From assembly GCA_963920635.1 (NCBI GenBank), contig OY987299.1, positions 121,521,373-121,585,372 of the forward strand: a stretch of DNA of 64,000 bases. The letters run 5' to 3'. Shown here piece after piece: positions 41,021 through 53,157 of the stretch. Within the stretch, counting starts at the first letter, position 1, and every line of letters begins with the position of its first letter. Made by a program: the position numbers and the translations under genes. Source of the DNA: Pseudeuparius sepicola (Eukaryota; Arthropoda; Insecta; Coleoptera; Anthribidae). The notes beneath the pieces were generated by a model, which was not told the origin of the DNA, did not search any database, and was given only the letters and a program-made list of their open reading frames with translations.

Positions 41021-44000
41021 ATGTGGATTGAAGATTTTCACTGGCATTATGATTATGTTCGGCTGGCGTGGGATGCCGGATTTTCATTTGAAAAATGCAA
41101 ATTTCCCGACCTAGACAAAAATAAAATATGTATGTATTGATTCTCACCTTCAAAAGCTTATTGTTTGCTGCCTATCAATTATAAACAATTGCTTTTTATT
41201 ATAGGTTTAGTTGATATTGATCGCATAGTAAAAGAACGTGACGTGGCAACTGTTGATAGATTTGTGCCGGTCGTTGTTCAATACATCCTCGACAATGACC
41301 AAGCAAAAGTTCTCGATATTAATTTCGTAAAGATGTTTAGAATTAGCCAGCTGTCAGTTGAATATCTTTTATTTTGTAAGCAGTACTTGGATAACACTGT
41401 TGTTCTGCTAAAGAAAGAAATGTCTAAATTAAAAGAGGACAACAACGAATTAAAGCAATTTAATGCTGATCTTGAAGCACATATAGATACATTATCAAAA
41501 AACGGACCCATTGTTACATTTAAGTGCAATATTTGTCCCAAGGTTTTTTCTACGGAAGAATACCTAAATGCCCACATTAAACGAAGGCACGATCATAATA
41601 GTAATATTATTGCAGATACTGATAAACTTGAAATGGAAATAAAAGATTTAAAAGAGAGATTAAATAGCACAGAAAAACTTCTGCAAGATAAGAGTGAGAA
41701 AGAAAAACGAGTAGAAATCAAAGAAGTAGATGAAAACGAGGTAAAAGTAAACGAAATACAGTTGAAATTTGAAAAATTCAAAGAACAAGTTGAAGGAGAA
41801 TTAAAGGTCTTGCAGTTGCAAAAATCATTTTATGAGGAAAAGTATGGCAAATTATTCGATATTGTCATAAACAAAGAAACAAATAAACCTGAAACGAGTA
41901 AAGAGCCTGCACATGAAAAAACTGAAGAAACTGAGAAGGTAGATAATTTAACACAAACTGAAGATAAGCATAAGCCTAAATTGAAAGTGGAAGTTTTACA
42001 AAATCGCAATGTTTTTAATTATAAAGAATCTATCGATTCTATTAGTAATAACATCTCTGAAAGCAAACCTGATTTGGTCCACGAAATTGACTCAAAAATG
42101 AGCAAATTCGAAGAAACTATAGACACTAAAGTATCTTCTACATTACAAAATATAGAGGGGCAAATGCAGGCATTTTGGAGTAAACTTGCAGAAATAGAAT
42201 CTCAAAAACAAATCAAAGAAACGAAACAAAATAAAGAAGAGTCCAAGCCATCTATTAAACCAAGAACCAAATTTAGCCAACCTTCAAAAATTCCAAGAAA
42301 AAATTCAGAAAATGTAGAGAAAATTAAAGCTGAATTAGATTTGTTAACGAAACCAGAGAGTGCTGAAATAAAAGTTATATCACCTGTATCACCCATAGAA
42401 CCATCAAATAATGATTCCGATACTGCCGAAGAATCAGATATAGAGACGGAATCAGAAATTCATAAAGAAAAATCGATAGTGAAGCCTTCTACGTCGACTT
42501 TAGGAAAGCACATTATAACTAGGTATAAAAATTCGAGATGACATTGGACAACATATTTATACAGTGTGCCCCTGGGGAAAAAACAACAAAACTCTTGTTA
42601 TGTTTAAGTGGTAATTTGTTTAAATTAAATCTATAAGGTGAAATCATAGCCGAACGAGTAAATACCTAAACACCGGTGAAATTGGTCAGCCCATACATGC
42701 ACAACAAACCATATTAAAAATTATCTGTTTTGAACTAAAAACAAACGACTGAATGGAATTACAACTAAATTGTGACGATTTTTATCACCCGGTGACATAC
42801 AGGGTGTCCCATTTAAGATGGATGTTATATCAGAAAATACGCCAACTAATCACAGAAACTACGTCTTAAACAAATATGTTTTCACGCTTCTTAAATTTCT
42901 GCAAACTTCAACTTCTCATATTACACAGACTCCACATCCGTTCTAAGAACTTTTAGAAAAATCACGAGCTTCTGGCGTTTCCCTCACCAAGCACCAAAAG
43001 ACTATAATAGACTCCGATGCCATTCAGAAGTTTAGTTCAGGTTCAAGTCTAATCTCTGTTTTTCCAACAATTTCTAAATTCAGTCCAATTGTAAAAGTTA
43101 TAAGTTTTTGTAATTATTATTAAATAAAAAAAGTGAAAAAAAATATTTTTTAAAAGTTATTTGCCGCTCGGTCCGCGTAACATGGATACAAGCCAATATC
43201 TCTCTTATTTATTTAGCGATTTTTTAAAATTTTTGTTAGGATGGTGTATGGTTATAAGGTGCACATTTTCTAAGAAGTAAGAAGTACGGTATCTCATTGG
43301 CCTATGTTTTAATGGGATTCAAATTTTTTTCGTTCAAGAACCAACTTTTAATTTTAATGACACCCACTGTACCAATTTTTATCAAAGTTAGAACTTATGT
43401 ATTTTGGATGACGACAACTCGAGGAAATTTATCAGATTTGAAATAAATTATGTCCTAAAGGTAGTTTACTCTTGAACGAAAAAAAATGGAACCCCGTTCA
43501 AACGTAGGCCAACGAAATACCGTACTTCTTACCCTGAGGAAAATGTGCACCTCATAACCATACACCATCCTACCAAAAATGAAAAAAATCGCTCAGAAAA
43601 TAACAGAGATATTGGCTTGTATCCATCTTAGATGGGACACCCCGTATATCCGAAACGTCAAAATATGGGCGTGACCTTATTGTGTAAGTCTTGTAGCTAA
43701 AAATATCCTCAAAGTGGTTCCAACATTCAAATCAAGTCTAGGTCTAGGTGTATGCTTAATAAATTGAGATGTAAATTTTTTATTAGATATGTAAAGGTAT
43801 TTTGAATAAATTTGATTTGATTTGATTTGAAGTGAACAGGGACGTCATGCTGTGGACGCTGTGGTCTACTAAAGCAAATTTTATTACTAAGGGAGCTCGA
43901 TAGTTGATAGATAGTGGGAGCAAGGATTGGTGGGAGAGCAGAAAAGCCTAATCCTGTGAAATGAGTACATTTATACTAAAATCAAACATTGAGTAAAGGA

Positions 44001-46591
44001 ATAAATATTTACACAATGAATCAAATAACTCTAGCACCTGATGTAAACAAGACCGTGTGCGTTGAGATTTTCCCCAGAGCCACACTGAGGCACGACCTTT
44101 ATTTAATTTTAGTTTTACAATTGTTTACGTCAAAATATTTAGGAAAAAAAATATTGGCTTAATTAAAATGAGTCAAAACATCAATAAAATTATTTGTGGC
44201 AGTGTCTAAATATCTGAAAACAACAAGACAAAACCGCATAAATACGCTTTTGCGATCGAGTATATCCCTGTTGCCAGACGCGCTGAGATTTTATGGCCTA
44301 TTGATCAATCGCCTTATTTCGCAAAATGTCATCGATCACGTGCTTTTATTTATGCCAGGCATAAGAGTTACTTGATTTTAGTATAGAGTACCTTCTTATA
44401 GTACATCAGAATTGTATCGGAGTACATAAGCAAAAAAGTATGCGTGAGTACCAGAATACAATGAGGACTCTAGTACTAGTATAGTATACAGGTATTCGAG
44501 TATTGCCCAAGTCTGACTCCAAATTATTAAAACTAATATCACACAATAAAATATGATCCCAAATTGTTGAAGACTTGAACAAATAACAGAGGATTGCCAA
44601 CAAACAAGGGGTTTGTCATTTTGTTTCCTCCAGAGGCGATCAATTCTGGGAATAACTTTTGCATGACCTCAAACCGAAATGTTGGGAAAATATAATATAT
44701 ATAAAGTTTCTTGAGATTAGTTTGAAACAATCATCAAGAGGAATTTTCTTTTGTTTTTGAAGATTTAAAAAAATGCTTTAAACGAGAGTTGTTCAGCATT
44801 AAAAGCTAGACTACAATATTTGTTTTCGAACCGATCTATCTATCTATCTACTTTGATGTTTCACATATGGTCCTTATTTTGTATGGTAGGCTAATAAAAA
44901 AATATATCTTTTGTGAAAATTATATAAAAATGAAAAATGTGCTTTTCAAATATGTATTTGCACATTGTCATAAAATTGTGAAATAATTTTTTTTAGTTTG
45001 AAAAATATTGCTGATAACGAGAAAATCAAAGTGAAATTAAGTGAAGAAATTGAATCAATTGTGAGATCTAGGCTTCAAGAAATGGGCATTTCTCCTATTT
45101 GGAAAGGTTTACCAAAGAAATCATACGAAAAAGCAATAGAAATTGTCAAACATCAAGCAAATCTCACAAAAAAGGTATCGTTTTTAAGTGTTTAAAATAA
45201 TACAGATTTCAACATGGTTTTTTTTGCAGTCTTATCCCAACTTTAACAAAATTAAACAGTCTATTAAATTATCGGTAAATAGAAAATGTTCAAAAAGTAA
45301 TAGCACGGATAAGTTGAACGCTAAAAATGAAAATGCTACAAAAGATATGACACCAAAACAAAATATAATTAGTATCAAATACAAAGAAAAAGCAGAACAT
45401 AATTTTAGGTAAGTTTTCGGCACCATTATTTTAATTTCAGCAAACCTTTCATTAATATTAATGATAGTTCGGTAATACATGACAATGCTACAATCGTGAC
45501 ATGACAATCCATGACCAATGTAATGTTGTCAACTCTCACTTTATTTTGAATAATAGTTATTTATGTACCAAGGCACTGAAGTTCAACTTTTTATGACTCA
45601 TGTGGAATTTAGTTGCTGAGGCCCCTGGCCGAGGCAAATAAACCACATGAGTCATAAAAAGAACTTCAGATTGCGCTGCTATAGATAACAATTTCGCAAT
45701 GTCTATGAAAAGTTGAATTGGCCTTTATTGGCCGGGTTTTGAATATTTGGTCACTTTTAAGGGCGATGCCTCCGCGTCTGACGTTCGATGTTTACATCTC
45801 GTCAATAGGCCTACTTATTGAAAAAATCGTACAATAATGTGCTTCTGATTCCTGAGCTTTTAATGACGATTTCGGGACACTTCACTGCCGATTTCAAGAA
45901 AAATAAATTGCACTGCCACTGATAACTTTCAAACTTTTAGCGTCTTTTGGCATGACATGCACCAAGCCTAAATATTTTACGATTTTCTATTCCTCATCAT
46001 TAAATTAGGTAGTCCAACTTACTATGTTCTGGACATTTTTAATTTCGTTATACGAATGGGCTCACCCCAATCAAATTTCACTCTCATCACTCATCTACAC
46101 CATCGTATCTTTTTCTATTCTATAGTTGCACATTATATATATATTTCAGAATAAAAAAGGTTTCACCAATCAAGAAAGTATCAATCAACAAATCGTTTTA
46201 CGAAACAGATACGGAAAGTGAAATTTTGGCAGCAAACATTGTAGTACCCCAAAAAAATGACATGAAACCCTACTCCCATGTCGTTAATGAACTAAAATCG
46301 AAAATTGACAAAAATAAAAGTTTGGCAGGTCACAAATTCGAGCAAACTGAACAAAACACAAAAGGAGTTTTGAAAAACTATCCATCGACAGGTTCTTTAG
46401 CAAAGAAGAAAGTTATTTTTGATGTAGAGAAGGATTCGAGTGATGAAGATGTTCCGATAGTGCAAGTTGCTGGTGGTAGTACGACTAGCATCGCTAGCTC
46501 TGTGCTAGACAACAAACACGACAAGAAAGATAATGAACATAAAAACACTGAAATCGATAATATATCAGACTACGAGTTTAGTGATCTTTAG
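41021..46591 (+). CDS. Dzip1: DZIP1/iguana-like ciliary zinc-finger coiled-coil protein
   Basis: Five exons, 41021-41129, 41205-42522, 44997-45174, 45230-45408 and 46150-46591, splice in frame to 741 aa. The N-terminal DZIP domain (about residues 5-105) includes YDYVRLAWDAGFSFEKCKFP, LVDIDRIVKERDVATVDRFV and FRISQLSVEYLLFCKQYLD. One C2H2 finger follows: C144, C147, H160, H165 in FKCNICPKVFSTEEYLNAHI. Long Glu/Lys coiled coils come next. The C-terminal exons hold the conserved block RLQEMGISPIWKGLPKKSYE and KVSINKSFYETDTESE. DZIP1 proteins act at the basal body and ciliary transition zone and modulate Hedgehog signalling in vertebrates. Reading past the exon 2 donor meets a stop at 42539, giving a false 458-aa single-exon protein. 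Start ATG 41021 is preceded by an in-frame stop (41006). Intron 2 (2.5 kb) holds two mobile elements. Confidence 0.9.
42798..43646. mobile_element. ACAGGGTGTCCC-ended element in Dzip1 intron 2
   Basis: Left end TACAGGGTGTCCCATTTAAG then ATGGAT; right end is the inverse (ATCCATCTTAGATGGGACAC then CCCGTA). A second, longer inverted pair sits inside: ATGGATACAAGCCAATATCT at 43182 with its inverse at 43603-43626, and GGATGGTGTATGGTTATAAG with its inverse near 43550. No coding sequence. Confidence 0.65.
43974..44383. mobile_element. MITE family A, copy 3 (410 bp, diverged)
   Basis: TA flanks at 43972-43973 and 44384-44385. Left end TACTAAAATCAAAC; right end TTACTTGATTTTAGTA after TTTATGCCAGGCATAAG. 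The body (CACGACCTTTATTTAATTTT, AAAACCGCATAAATACGC, TGCGATCGAGTA) follows the 53785 copy on the same strand. It has no nested insert but more substitutions and small indels. Confidence 0.75.
45565..45671. repeat. Hairpin repeat, family C
   Basis: ACTGAAGTTCAACTTTTTAT then GACTCATGTGG is inverted as CCACATGAGTCATAAAAAGA then ACTTCAG. A half copy is at 11653-11690 (intergenic) and a diverged full copy at about 54519-54612. It lies in Dzip1 intron 4. Confidence 0.65.
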
Positions 46592-46664
46592 TTTTAGGTT
46601 GCATCATTTTCTAGTCATTTTGATCTCATATGCACAGCAATTTTATATTTAAGCATATTTTTGT

Positions 46665-46670
46665 AATAAA
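46665..46670 (+). terminator. Poly(A) signal of Dzip1
   Basis: AATAAA 74 bp after the Dzip1 stop. Cleavage about 15-25 bp downstream would reach the poly(A) zone of the opposite gene. Confidence 0.65.
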
Positions 46671-46720
46671 ACAAGTTTTGCAAAACGAGAATTTATTTAT
46701 TTTTCTAATTTACAACGAAA

Positions 46721-46726
46721 TTTATT
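46721..46726 (-). terminator. Poly(A) signal of the minus-strand coiled-coil gene
   Basis: TTTATT on the plus strand (AATAAA on the minus) 13 bp beyond the stop codon at 46739. A second one is at 46692-46697. Both lie within the Dzip1 3' region, so the two transcripts end within a few tens of bases of each other. Confidence 0.55.
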
Positions 46727-46738
46727 TTATAAACAAAA

Positions 46739-49700
46739 TTAACGCAACTTTTTGTTCAAATCCTGAATTTTCTTCGCATTAATTTCAGACTTTTTATTTA
46801 GCTTCTTTATCTCCATTTTGATAGCCTCTATTTCGTTTTGCTTGGGAACACTTTTAAATATGTTTGATAAAACACTGGAAGATTTGTATTGCTCCAAAGT
46901 TTTGCAAATCTTACCCGTCAGTTGGTTGTATTGCTCAGTGAGCTGTTGTTTTGTTTGCTGTGTAGCCAACAATTTAGCGTTACACTTGTTTATGAGGTTT
47001 TGTAAGATATCTCCTTCAAATTGATCATACAGTTCCTTCAGTCCTTCCTTTTTATTTTTTGTAACTTGTACAATTTCGATACTGAAAACAAAATAAGAAA
47101 AGTTGGAGATACACATTGATTTTAATTCTATGTTAGAAAAGCGATAATATTATACAGTAACAGTCTTTCAAAAATTCGACTATGTTCCCAGCAGGCTGAC
47201 ATTGAATAAGCAAGTGTCTCTTCTAACTATGACTTCATCTTTGCTTTTTAACACATTAACTGCACACAACTAGGATAAGTAGGACTGGGAATTTGTTTGA
47301 TCCATTTAGTTGAAACAGGCGCTTCGTTATTAGACCGTCAGGTAGTGACAGATTTAGGTGCCCCATTTTCGCATACAAGCCTCGAAGAGGGTTGAAAAGT
47401 ACATCGATGCTGAGTAGAATGAAGGGAAATTTACGAATGGCACCTGGGGATAACATGGAAAATTGGATTTTCCTATATAATATATTATAATACGTTAATT
47501 GTGTATAATATGTTTTTTTATGTTTTTCGGGCTAGTGATGATGTACATTTTCATACTTTCGATGGGCTTGTGTGGAAAAATCGGACAAAATCTCGATTTT
47601 TCCTTACAAGATTACGCCCTCACTCCAATCCTTTAACCACCTGCAACACTCAAGCCTTTGGTTTCCTGAAGCCAGGTTCTATTAATTAATCATTTAGTAA
47701 ACACGGCTTGCGTGAAAATATGGGCAACAGCCACCTTTTATTGCTGTTAATGAAAATCGAATTTTCCATATTTATGTTATCCCCAGGGGCCATTCGTAAA
47801 TTTCCCTTCATTCTTCTCAAAATCGATGTACTTTTCAACCCTCTTCGAGGTTTGTATGCGAAAATGGGGCACCTAAATCTGTCACTACCTGACGATCTAT
47901 TATTCAATGCCAACCAGAGAGACATGCAAATATCTCTAAAATTATTTTTTTCTTTAATTACTTTTAAGGACTATTTAATGGAATTTTGATCTAGAGAAAA
48001 TATAATAATAATAATTCTCACCCTCACAATACTCCAAACTAAGAGTACCCCAGAAGCAATACAAATTACAAATGAATGAGCACATTTTATTACTTTTGGC
48101 ATAGCGCTACGTTGCCGTAGGCTACATAATATATATTCTGTGTTATTGGTTCTCAACGATATATTTTTATTTTTTCGAAAAAATCTTTATATCGAGTACA
48201 TATGTACATATATGTCAATTATGATGCTAGATTCGAATTCCCCGGAAAAAAACTGCATCACCCCGGCTTTTAGTTGGTTGTTTTATCTCACTTTATTTGA
48301 AACACCCTGTACTTATTGAATTATTTAAAGTTAATAAATCTTATAACCCAAATATTTCATGGCATATCAAACGTAACAAAATTTTTAAACTTTATTATAA
48401 TTTTAAAAAGGTAATTTTTGTCGAAATGTAGTAATAAAAAGTCCACTGATTTTCCGAAGTTAAAAGTTTTAAGGTGGATTTATAAACTCGACGTTTGCGT
48501 TGGCGCTCGAAGTTGACGGTGACCTTCGCAGTTTGCGTCCAGAAATGTGAACGACGGAACGTGAAAAAGATGAAATTATTTTATCTCGGACGGCATCGGA
48601 CGCAGACGGCAGCATTCGACGGCATTTTGTAAACGGTTACACGTAAAATATTGGGATTGAATTTTCGACGCAAACGGCAACGGCGAGCGCCAACGCAAAC
48701 GTCGAGTTTATAAATCCACCTTTATAGTTTTTCGGAAATATCGTAGATCTTAAATGTCAAATGTCAAAAACTAAAACGTTTTAATAGAGGGTTCAAGTTT
48801 GGAAAAGAAACAACTTTTCCTGTAATACTCAAATTTTAAGAGGTAAGCCCATTTAAAAAGAATGTTTATAAATGCAAGTTAAATACTTACAACTTTTTGA
48901 AGCTGGTACACAACTATTGCTATATATGTATTTATATTAGCTATATTAGCCGAAATTTGCCATTTCTTTTCATAAACAGTTGGCCTTTTGCCTTTTAATA
49001 AAATAAGAAAAAATTAAGGTAAAAAATTCTTCAAACAAATAATTTAATAAATAAAGTGTAGAAATTATAAAACAAATTACAGTTTCTTTAGGGGATTTGA
49101 TATAGTAATATCATATATTCAAAATTAGGTTTTTGTACCTACTCATTTGGATATATACATAAATAAATCGATTTCAAACTTGGATATTATCATCGACATT
49201 TTTTGCAAATGCGATGAAATAAATTTAAAAAACCTAATTTTGACTGACATATTAATACGTCAGTCAACGGTTATAGATACAAAAAGAAGTCAAGAGACAC
49301 TTTTTGTTCGGAAACAAATGCTCCATCCAAAACTGCTACCCACTTTAATTTCGTATAGGGCCATATTAACTTTTTTCTTGAATTTGTCTTCCGATTTACC
49401 CATATCTCCGCCACTGGTTCAATCTAGAGCTTGGAAGCACAGACTAACGAGTAATAAATTATTTATTCTGTGTTGGAAGCACGGCGGTATAATCTATTGC
49501 CGTGGTTGGAAGTAACACATTTAAATGCGCCCTAGCCAAGTATGAAGTGCACCAAATAAAAGTTATGGGAAAAAGACGATTTTTTTAGAGAATTTTAGCA
49601 CCCCATATATCGAAAACGAAGAATTTTTGGACACATGTTTATATGAACTTTTTTTCTTAGAATTAGCTGAGGACCACCACCCTGAAATCTTTTAACCAAC

Positions 49701-50229
49701 TTAAGTTACACCCTGTATATCTACTAGCTAGCAGCTAGCGGGGCATAGATAAACGATTTATATTGTAGCGGGGTCTAACAGATTCAAGCAGCGTCGAATC
49801 CTGAAACCTCTCTTATCAAAATACCACTATTTTATAAATAAAAAGTAAAAATATCTTACGATTCATGTTGGAGATTTTTGTAAACCTCAGATATAGAATT
49901 TTGGAGGCATTTTACATGACGACCAATAGATGACTTTTTCTCGCAAATCTTGTTCAACTTCTGGACTAATTCATTCCGTTCCAATGTTAATTTATGATAT
50001 GTTGCCGTGTTTTCCTCCAATATCTTCACCTTCTCTTTGTAATTCTCCAACAGGTTTTTATATTCTTGAACATTTTGTGATTCTTGTTTGGATGTTTCCT
50101 CAAGGATTTGAATCTATGGTTATTTTGAAAAGTTCATCACATTCGAAGAAAATGATATTCCACAATTACCTGGGTTTGAGAAGCGACTAAAATCGCTTGA
50201 TAATCAAATTCCGTATCGTTTTCTGGCAT
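46739..50229 (-). CDS. Unrecognised 218-aa coiled-coil protein
   Basis: Three minus-strand exons: 50229-50170 (MPENDTEFDYQAILVASQTQ), 50113-49860, and 47081-46739, with introns of 56 bp and 2.78 kb. All have GT/AG and compatible phases (0 and 2), giving 218 aa. Almost the whole protein is predicted coiled coil: heptad-rich stretches such as LENYKEKVKILEE, LVQKLNKICEKKSSIG, TKQQLTEQYNQLTGKICKTL and IKKLNKKSEINAKKIQDLNK. No membrane segment, signal or other domain is seen. ATG 50227-50229 has a good context (GGAAAAATGCC). The size and composition would fit a kinetochore, centrosome or cilium component, but I cannot assign a family. It converges with Dzip1, with 147 bp between stop codons. The 2.78-kb intron is full of inverted repeats. 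Confidence 0.75.
47336..47894. mobile_element. Inverted-repeat element in the coiled-coil gene's long intron
   Basis: Arms of ~130 bp, 47336-47465 and 47766-47894, share CGTCAGGTAGTGACAGATTT, AGGTGCCCCATTTTCGCATA, CTCGAAGAGGGTTGAAAAGT and GGGGATAACAT. The 300-bp centre has no feature. Open frames on both arms (47256-47456, 47708-47989) mirror each other because of the inversion and are not genes. Confidence 0.75.
48472..48721. mobile_element. 250-bp PIF/Harbinger-type MITE with TTA duplication
   Basis: Ends AGGTGGATTTATAAACTCGA then CGTTTGCGTTGGCGCTCG, and the exact inverse. TTA at 48469-48471 and 48722-48724. The GC-rich arms stand out from the AT-rich surroundings. No coding capacity. Confidence 0.85.
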
Positions 50230-51075
50230 TTTTCCTTCTCAAGTAGAATATTTTCGCTAATAAATTGTATTATAGACGAAATCAGGGTGAAGTTCGTCAC
50301 AAATTAATTCACGTTTTTGTTTTCCAAGGGACATAGCTTGCTTGATGCGTTTACTTTCATGTTTATTTTTACTCCATCGACGTTTTTATTTTTTATCAGT
50401 TTTTTCCACGGCCCTCCCAATTTAAAGCTCGAACACACAAGACGGGCATAAGTTATTTATTTATACAGGGCCCTCCACAATAAAAGTTCCCACTACATTA
50501 TAATCTTTTTATTTGTCTCTTTCTAATGGAGTAGGTGATAGCCTTACAAGAAACTTTTTTACCTAAATCATTTTTATTAATATTTTTTCCTATTTTTTTC
50601 CCTTTAGAATAATAAAATTTATTAGAAAAAGAATTGTAGAAATTAATTTTAAATATCTCCGCATTTCAATAATTTTTTTTATGATTTATTGACTTATCTT
50701 GATTTTTGTATTGCGTATATTCGAATATGCAACAAATTTTTAAAGAAAGGACGAATCAAAATTGTATTTTCTAAATGGAGCATCCTACAGGGTGTCTATT
50801 TTAATAAACCTATACATAAAATCTTTATTTTTGGACATAATCGCCTACACTTTTTTTAATCTTTTGACCTTCCTATCATTTTCAAAACCCAAATCCGGGG
50901 CGGGCTTCGATTTTTTTATACCCCCTATTTTCAGGAAAGCCATTTATCCACTTTTTATTTAAAATAAAAAGACACCCCAAAACCCCCCATAATACCAAAT
51001 TTGAACAAAAAGTTACAAAGTTGAGCAAAATAGGAATTTTAAAGGCATCTGGCAAGTCAAGTGTATGCTTGGAAT

Positions 51076-52323
51076 CAATGGCGTAACTACGGAAGTGTAG
51101 GCCCGTGTTCAAAATTTCAGGTGGGCCCCTGTGTTTTTTTTTATGTTTGAAAGTGGTGTAACAATGAAAAACATTGTACCTATACAGGATGTACCATTTT
51201 CGATACTTTTGCAAGTTATATTTATATTTTGAAATTCTTACCTCCTAGAAAAAACCCGTGAACGCCACTGAATTCTATACGTGAAAAAATCTATAACGGT
51301 GGATTTTTACCATTTCAACAAGTTAGCGTATAACGCATATAGGGGGGTGCCTGAAAATGGCAAATTTTGAGAATCACCTTGTGTTTAAAAAACCAAGGAG
51401 GCCGCATGAAAATTCTGTATACGAGCGTTTCTTTTTATGAAAAAGTAGGTCAGTGCCCCGAAAACCGCAACTCCCTATTTCTAAAAATAACCAAGATACC
51501 TCGCAAAAAATCGAAAATGGGACACCCTGTAGGTGCATAGAGAATAATCCAACTTAATCTTTGTATTGACCAACAGTTAATAATAATGCACATTGCTCAC
51601 TACAGGTCGAATCACCATGTACGTTCTGTACAGGGTGATCCAAACTCGATGCCCCAGCTACTGCTACTGAATTGTGCTTGTTACTGACTTGTTTGCTGTT
51701 ATAGTTTGTTACAAAAATTGTTTTTTAATATTTCAGTTGAAAAAATTTAAGAGCGCACAAACAACCTAATATTCTCTTAAATAATTTCTGACTATCAATT
51801 GTAAATTTTGAACAATAAAAGATACAGAAAATCTTTTCCTATAAAAGTTGTTGAGAATGATAAGAATTTTCAATATTTAGGAAAAAAAGGCAAGTATGTT
51901 TCTGGGGAAAATATTGATGATGTCACAGCGGCCATTTCCCCAAACAACAAAAAAGCAAATTTTCGGTCGGCCTTATAGTATGTCCCATTTAAGAACCCCT
52001 GTTCGAAATTGTATTTTCACAGTAGGCCTGAAGCGCCGAGTTGGATCATCCTATAGGTACATATTATTTACTCTAAAGTTATTATAGGTACATTTTTTGT
52101 ACCATACCCTTGCATTTGTATTGTTGGGGAGATTCAATCGCCCTCTATGTAACCAATTAGAGATTCTGACTCGTCGGTTATTACGCAGCACCACATCAAT
52201 CGGCTCATATCGGAAAAACCGAAATTTATGCGCCCTGCATGAATCTTGGTGGCGGTGGGCCCCTAGCAGCTCTGGGCCCGTGTTCATCGCACACTCTGAA
52301 CACCCCTGTAGTTACGCCACTGT
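51076..52323. mobile_element. hAT-like TIR element, 1.25 kb, nested in family D
   Basis: Left CAATGGCGTAACTACGGAAG, then TAGGCCCGTGTTC; right the inverse, GGGCCCGTGTTCATCG and CTGTAGTTACGCCACTG. CA(G)TGGCGTAACTAC resembles hAT termini of insects. An 8-bp duplication is at best decayed (CTTGGAAT versus TATGGCGT). The interior carries an ACAGGGTGATCC word and no recognisable transposase. The flanking sequence is family D, continuous at 25828-25870. Confidence 0.6.
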
Positions 52324-53055
52324 ATGGCGTATGTATCAAAACAGTCGAGTGGTCAACAGGACCATTCAAAGTGTTGGTGTGCGAAGATCCAATGCAAAAT
52401 ATACAGGACGTTTTTCTCTATGCCATTTTCGAGTATGTATATCAAAACCGCCCTAGGCACTATACATGAATAATTAACTCTAAAAAAATACAGAAGTCTG
52501 CGTCCCAGAAACGTCAATATTTGACACATTCGGACAAAAATTACTTTTGTGTTTATTAAAACTTTTTTATACGATCGTTATAAAAACTTTACTTTTTTTA
52601 CCTTTTTAAATGCCTAAAGTATATCTTTTTTTAACAAGTTAAAAAAACTTACTTTTTTTCACTCTGAGCAGTTTAGAGTGAAAAAAAGTTAACTTTTTTT
52701 CACTCTAAACTTCCTTACTACGTTTACATGGAGTTTGGAATCGAATTCAGTGTAATGCAGTTTGGTGTTTTCATAAATGGTAAATGTGGCGTTAAATCCC
52801 GAAAATAAGAAAATTCATTTTGAGATTCAAATCAATCTCAAAATCTCTTCATGCGGTTTTCAATAATTCTAGAAACATATTCAAATCGATTTCAATACTA
52901 TGTGTAAACGTAGTGAGACCGCGATCTAAATATTATAATCCTCGTAATTGAAAACCATAGTGCATTTATATGCCCTTTAGTATATAACACAAAAATCCCA
53001 TCCCAAATATTTCAATGTTTAAGCACGATCGTATAAAAAATAATGTATGAAACTC

Positions 53056-53157
53056 ATGCATAAAGTGTCTTTTTTTCATTCATGGGATTGCGCGCACTCA
53101 CCTGCGGTTCGTGCGCGCAACTTTCCCATTCATGAAAAAAAGTACTACTTTATGCAC
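53056..53157. repeat. ~100-bp hairpin with GC-rich stem
   Basis: TGCATAAAGTGTCTTTTTTT, CATTCATGGGA and TTGCGCGCAC are mirrored by GTGCGCGCAA, TCCCATTCATG, then AAAAAAAGTACTACTTTATG and CA. The loop is TCACCTGCGGTTC. It is probably a very short MITE. Confidence 0.7.

Noticed and set aside
41165..42541. A single-exon 458-aa zinc-finger protein
   Set aside because: The first 13 residues and the last few are intron. Conserved Dzip1 sequence continues through splice sites at 41205 and 42522 into other exons.
47256..47989. Paired ORFs on both strands in the coiled-coil gene intron
   Set aside because: The same peptide words appear on both because the DNA is an inverted repeat; non-coding.
49147..49515. 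122-codon ORF
   Set aside because: AT-rich, no coding-like pattern or similarity, inside the minus-strand gene's intron.
51641..51720. Possible host exon near the ACAGGGTGATCC word
   Set aside because: No open frame with similarity; it is part of the nested hAT-like element.
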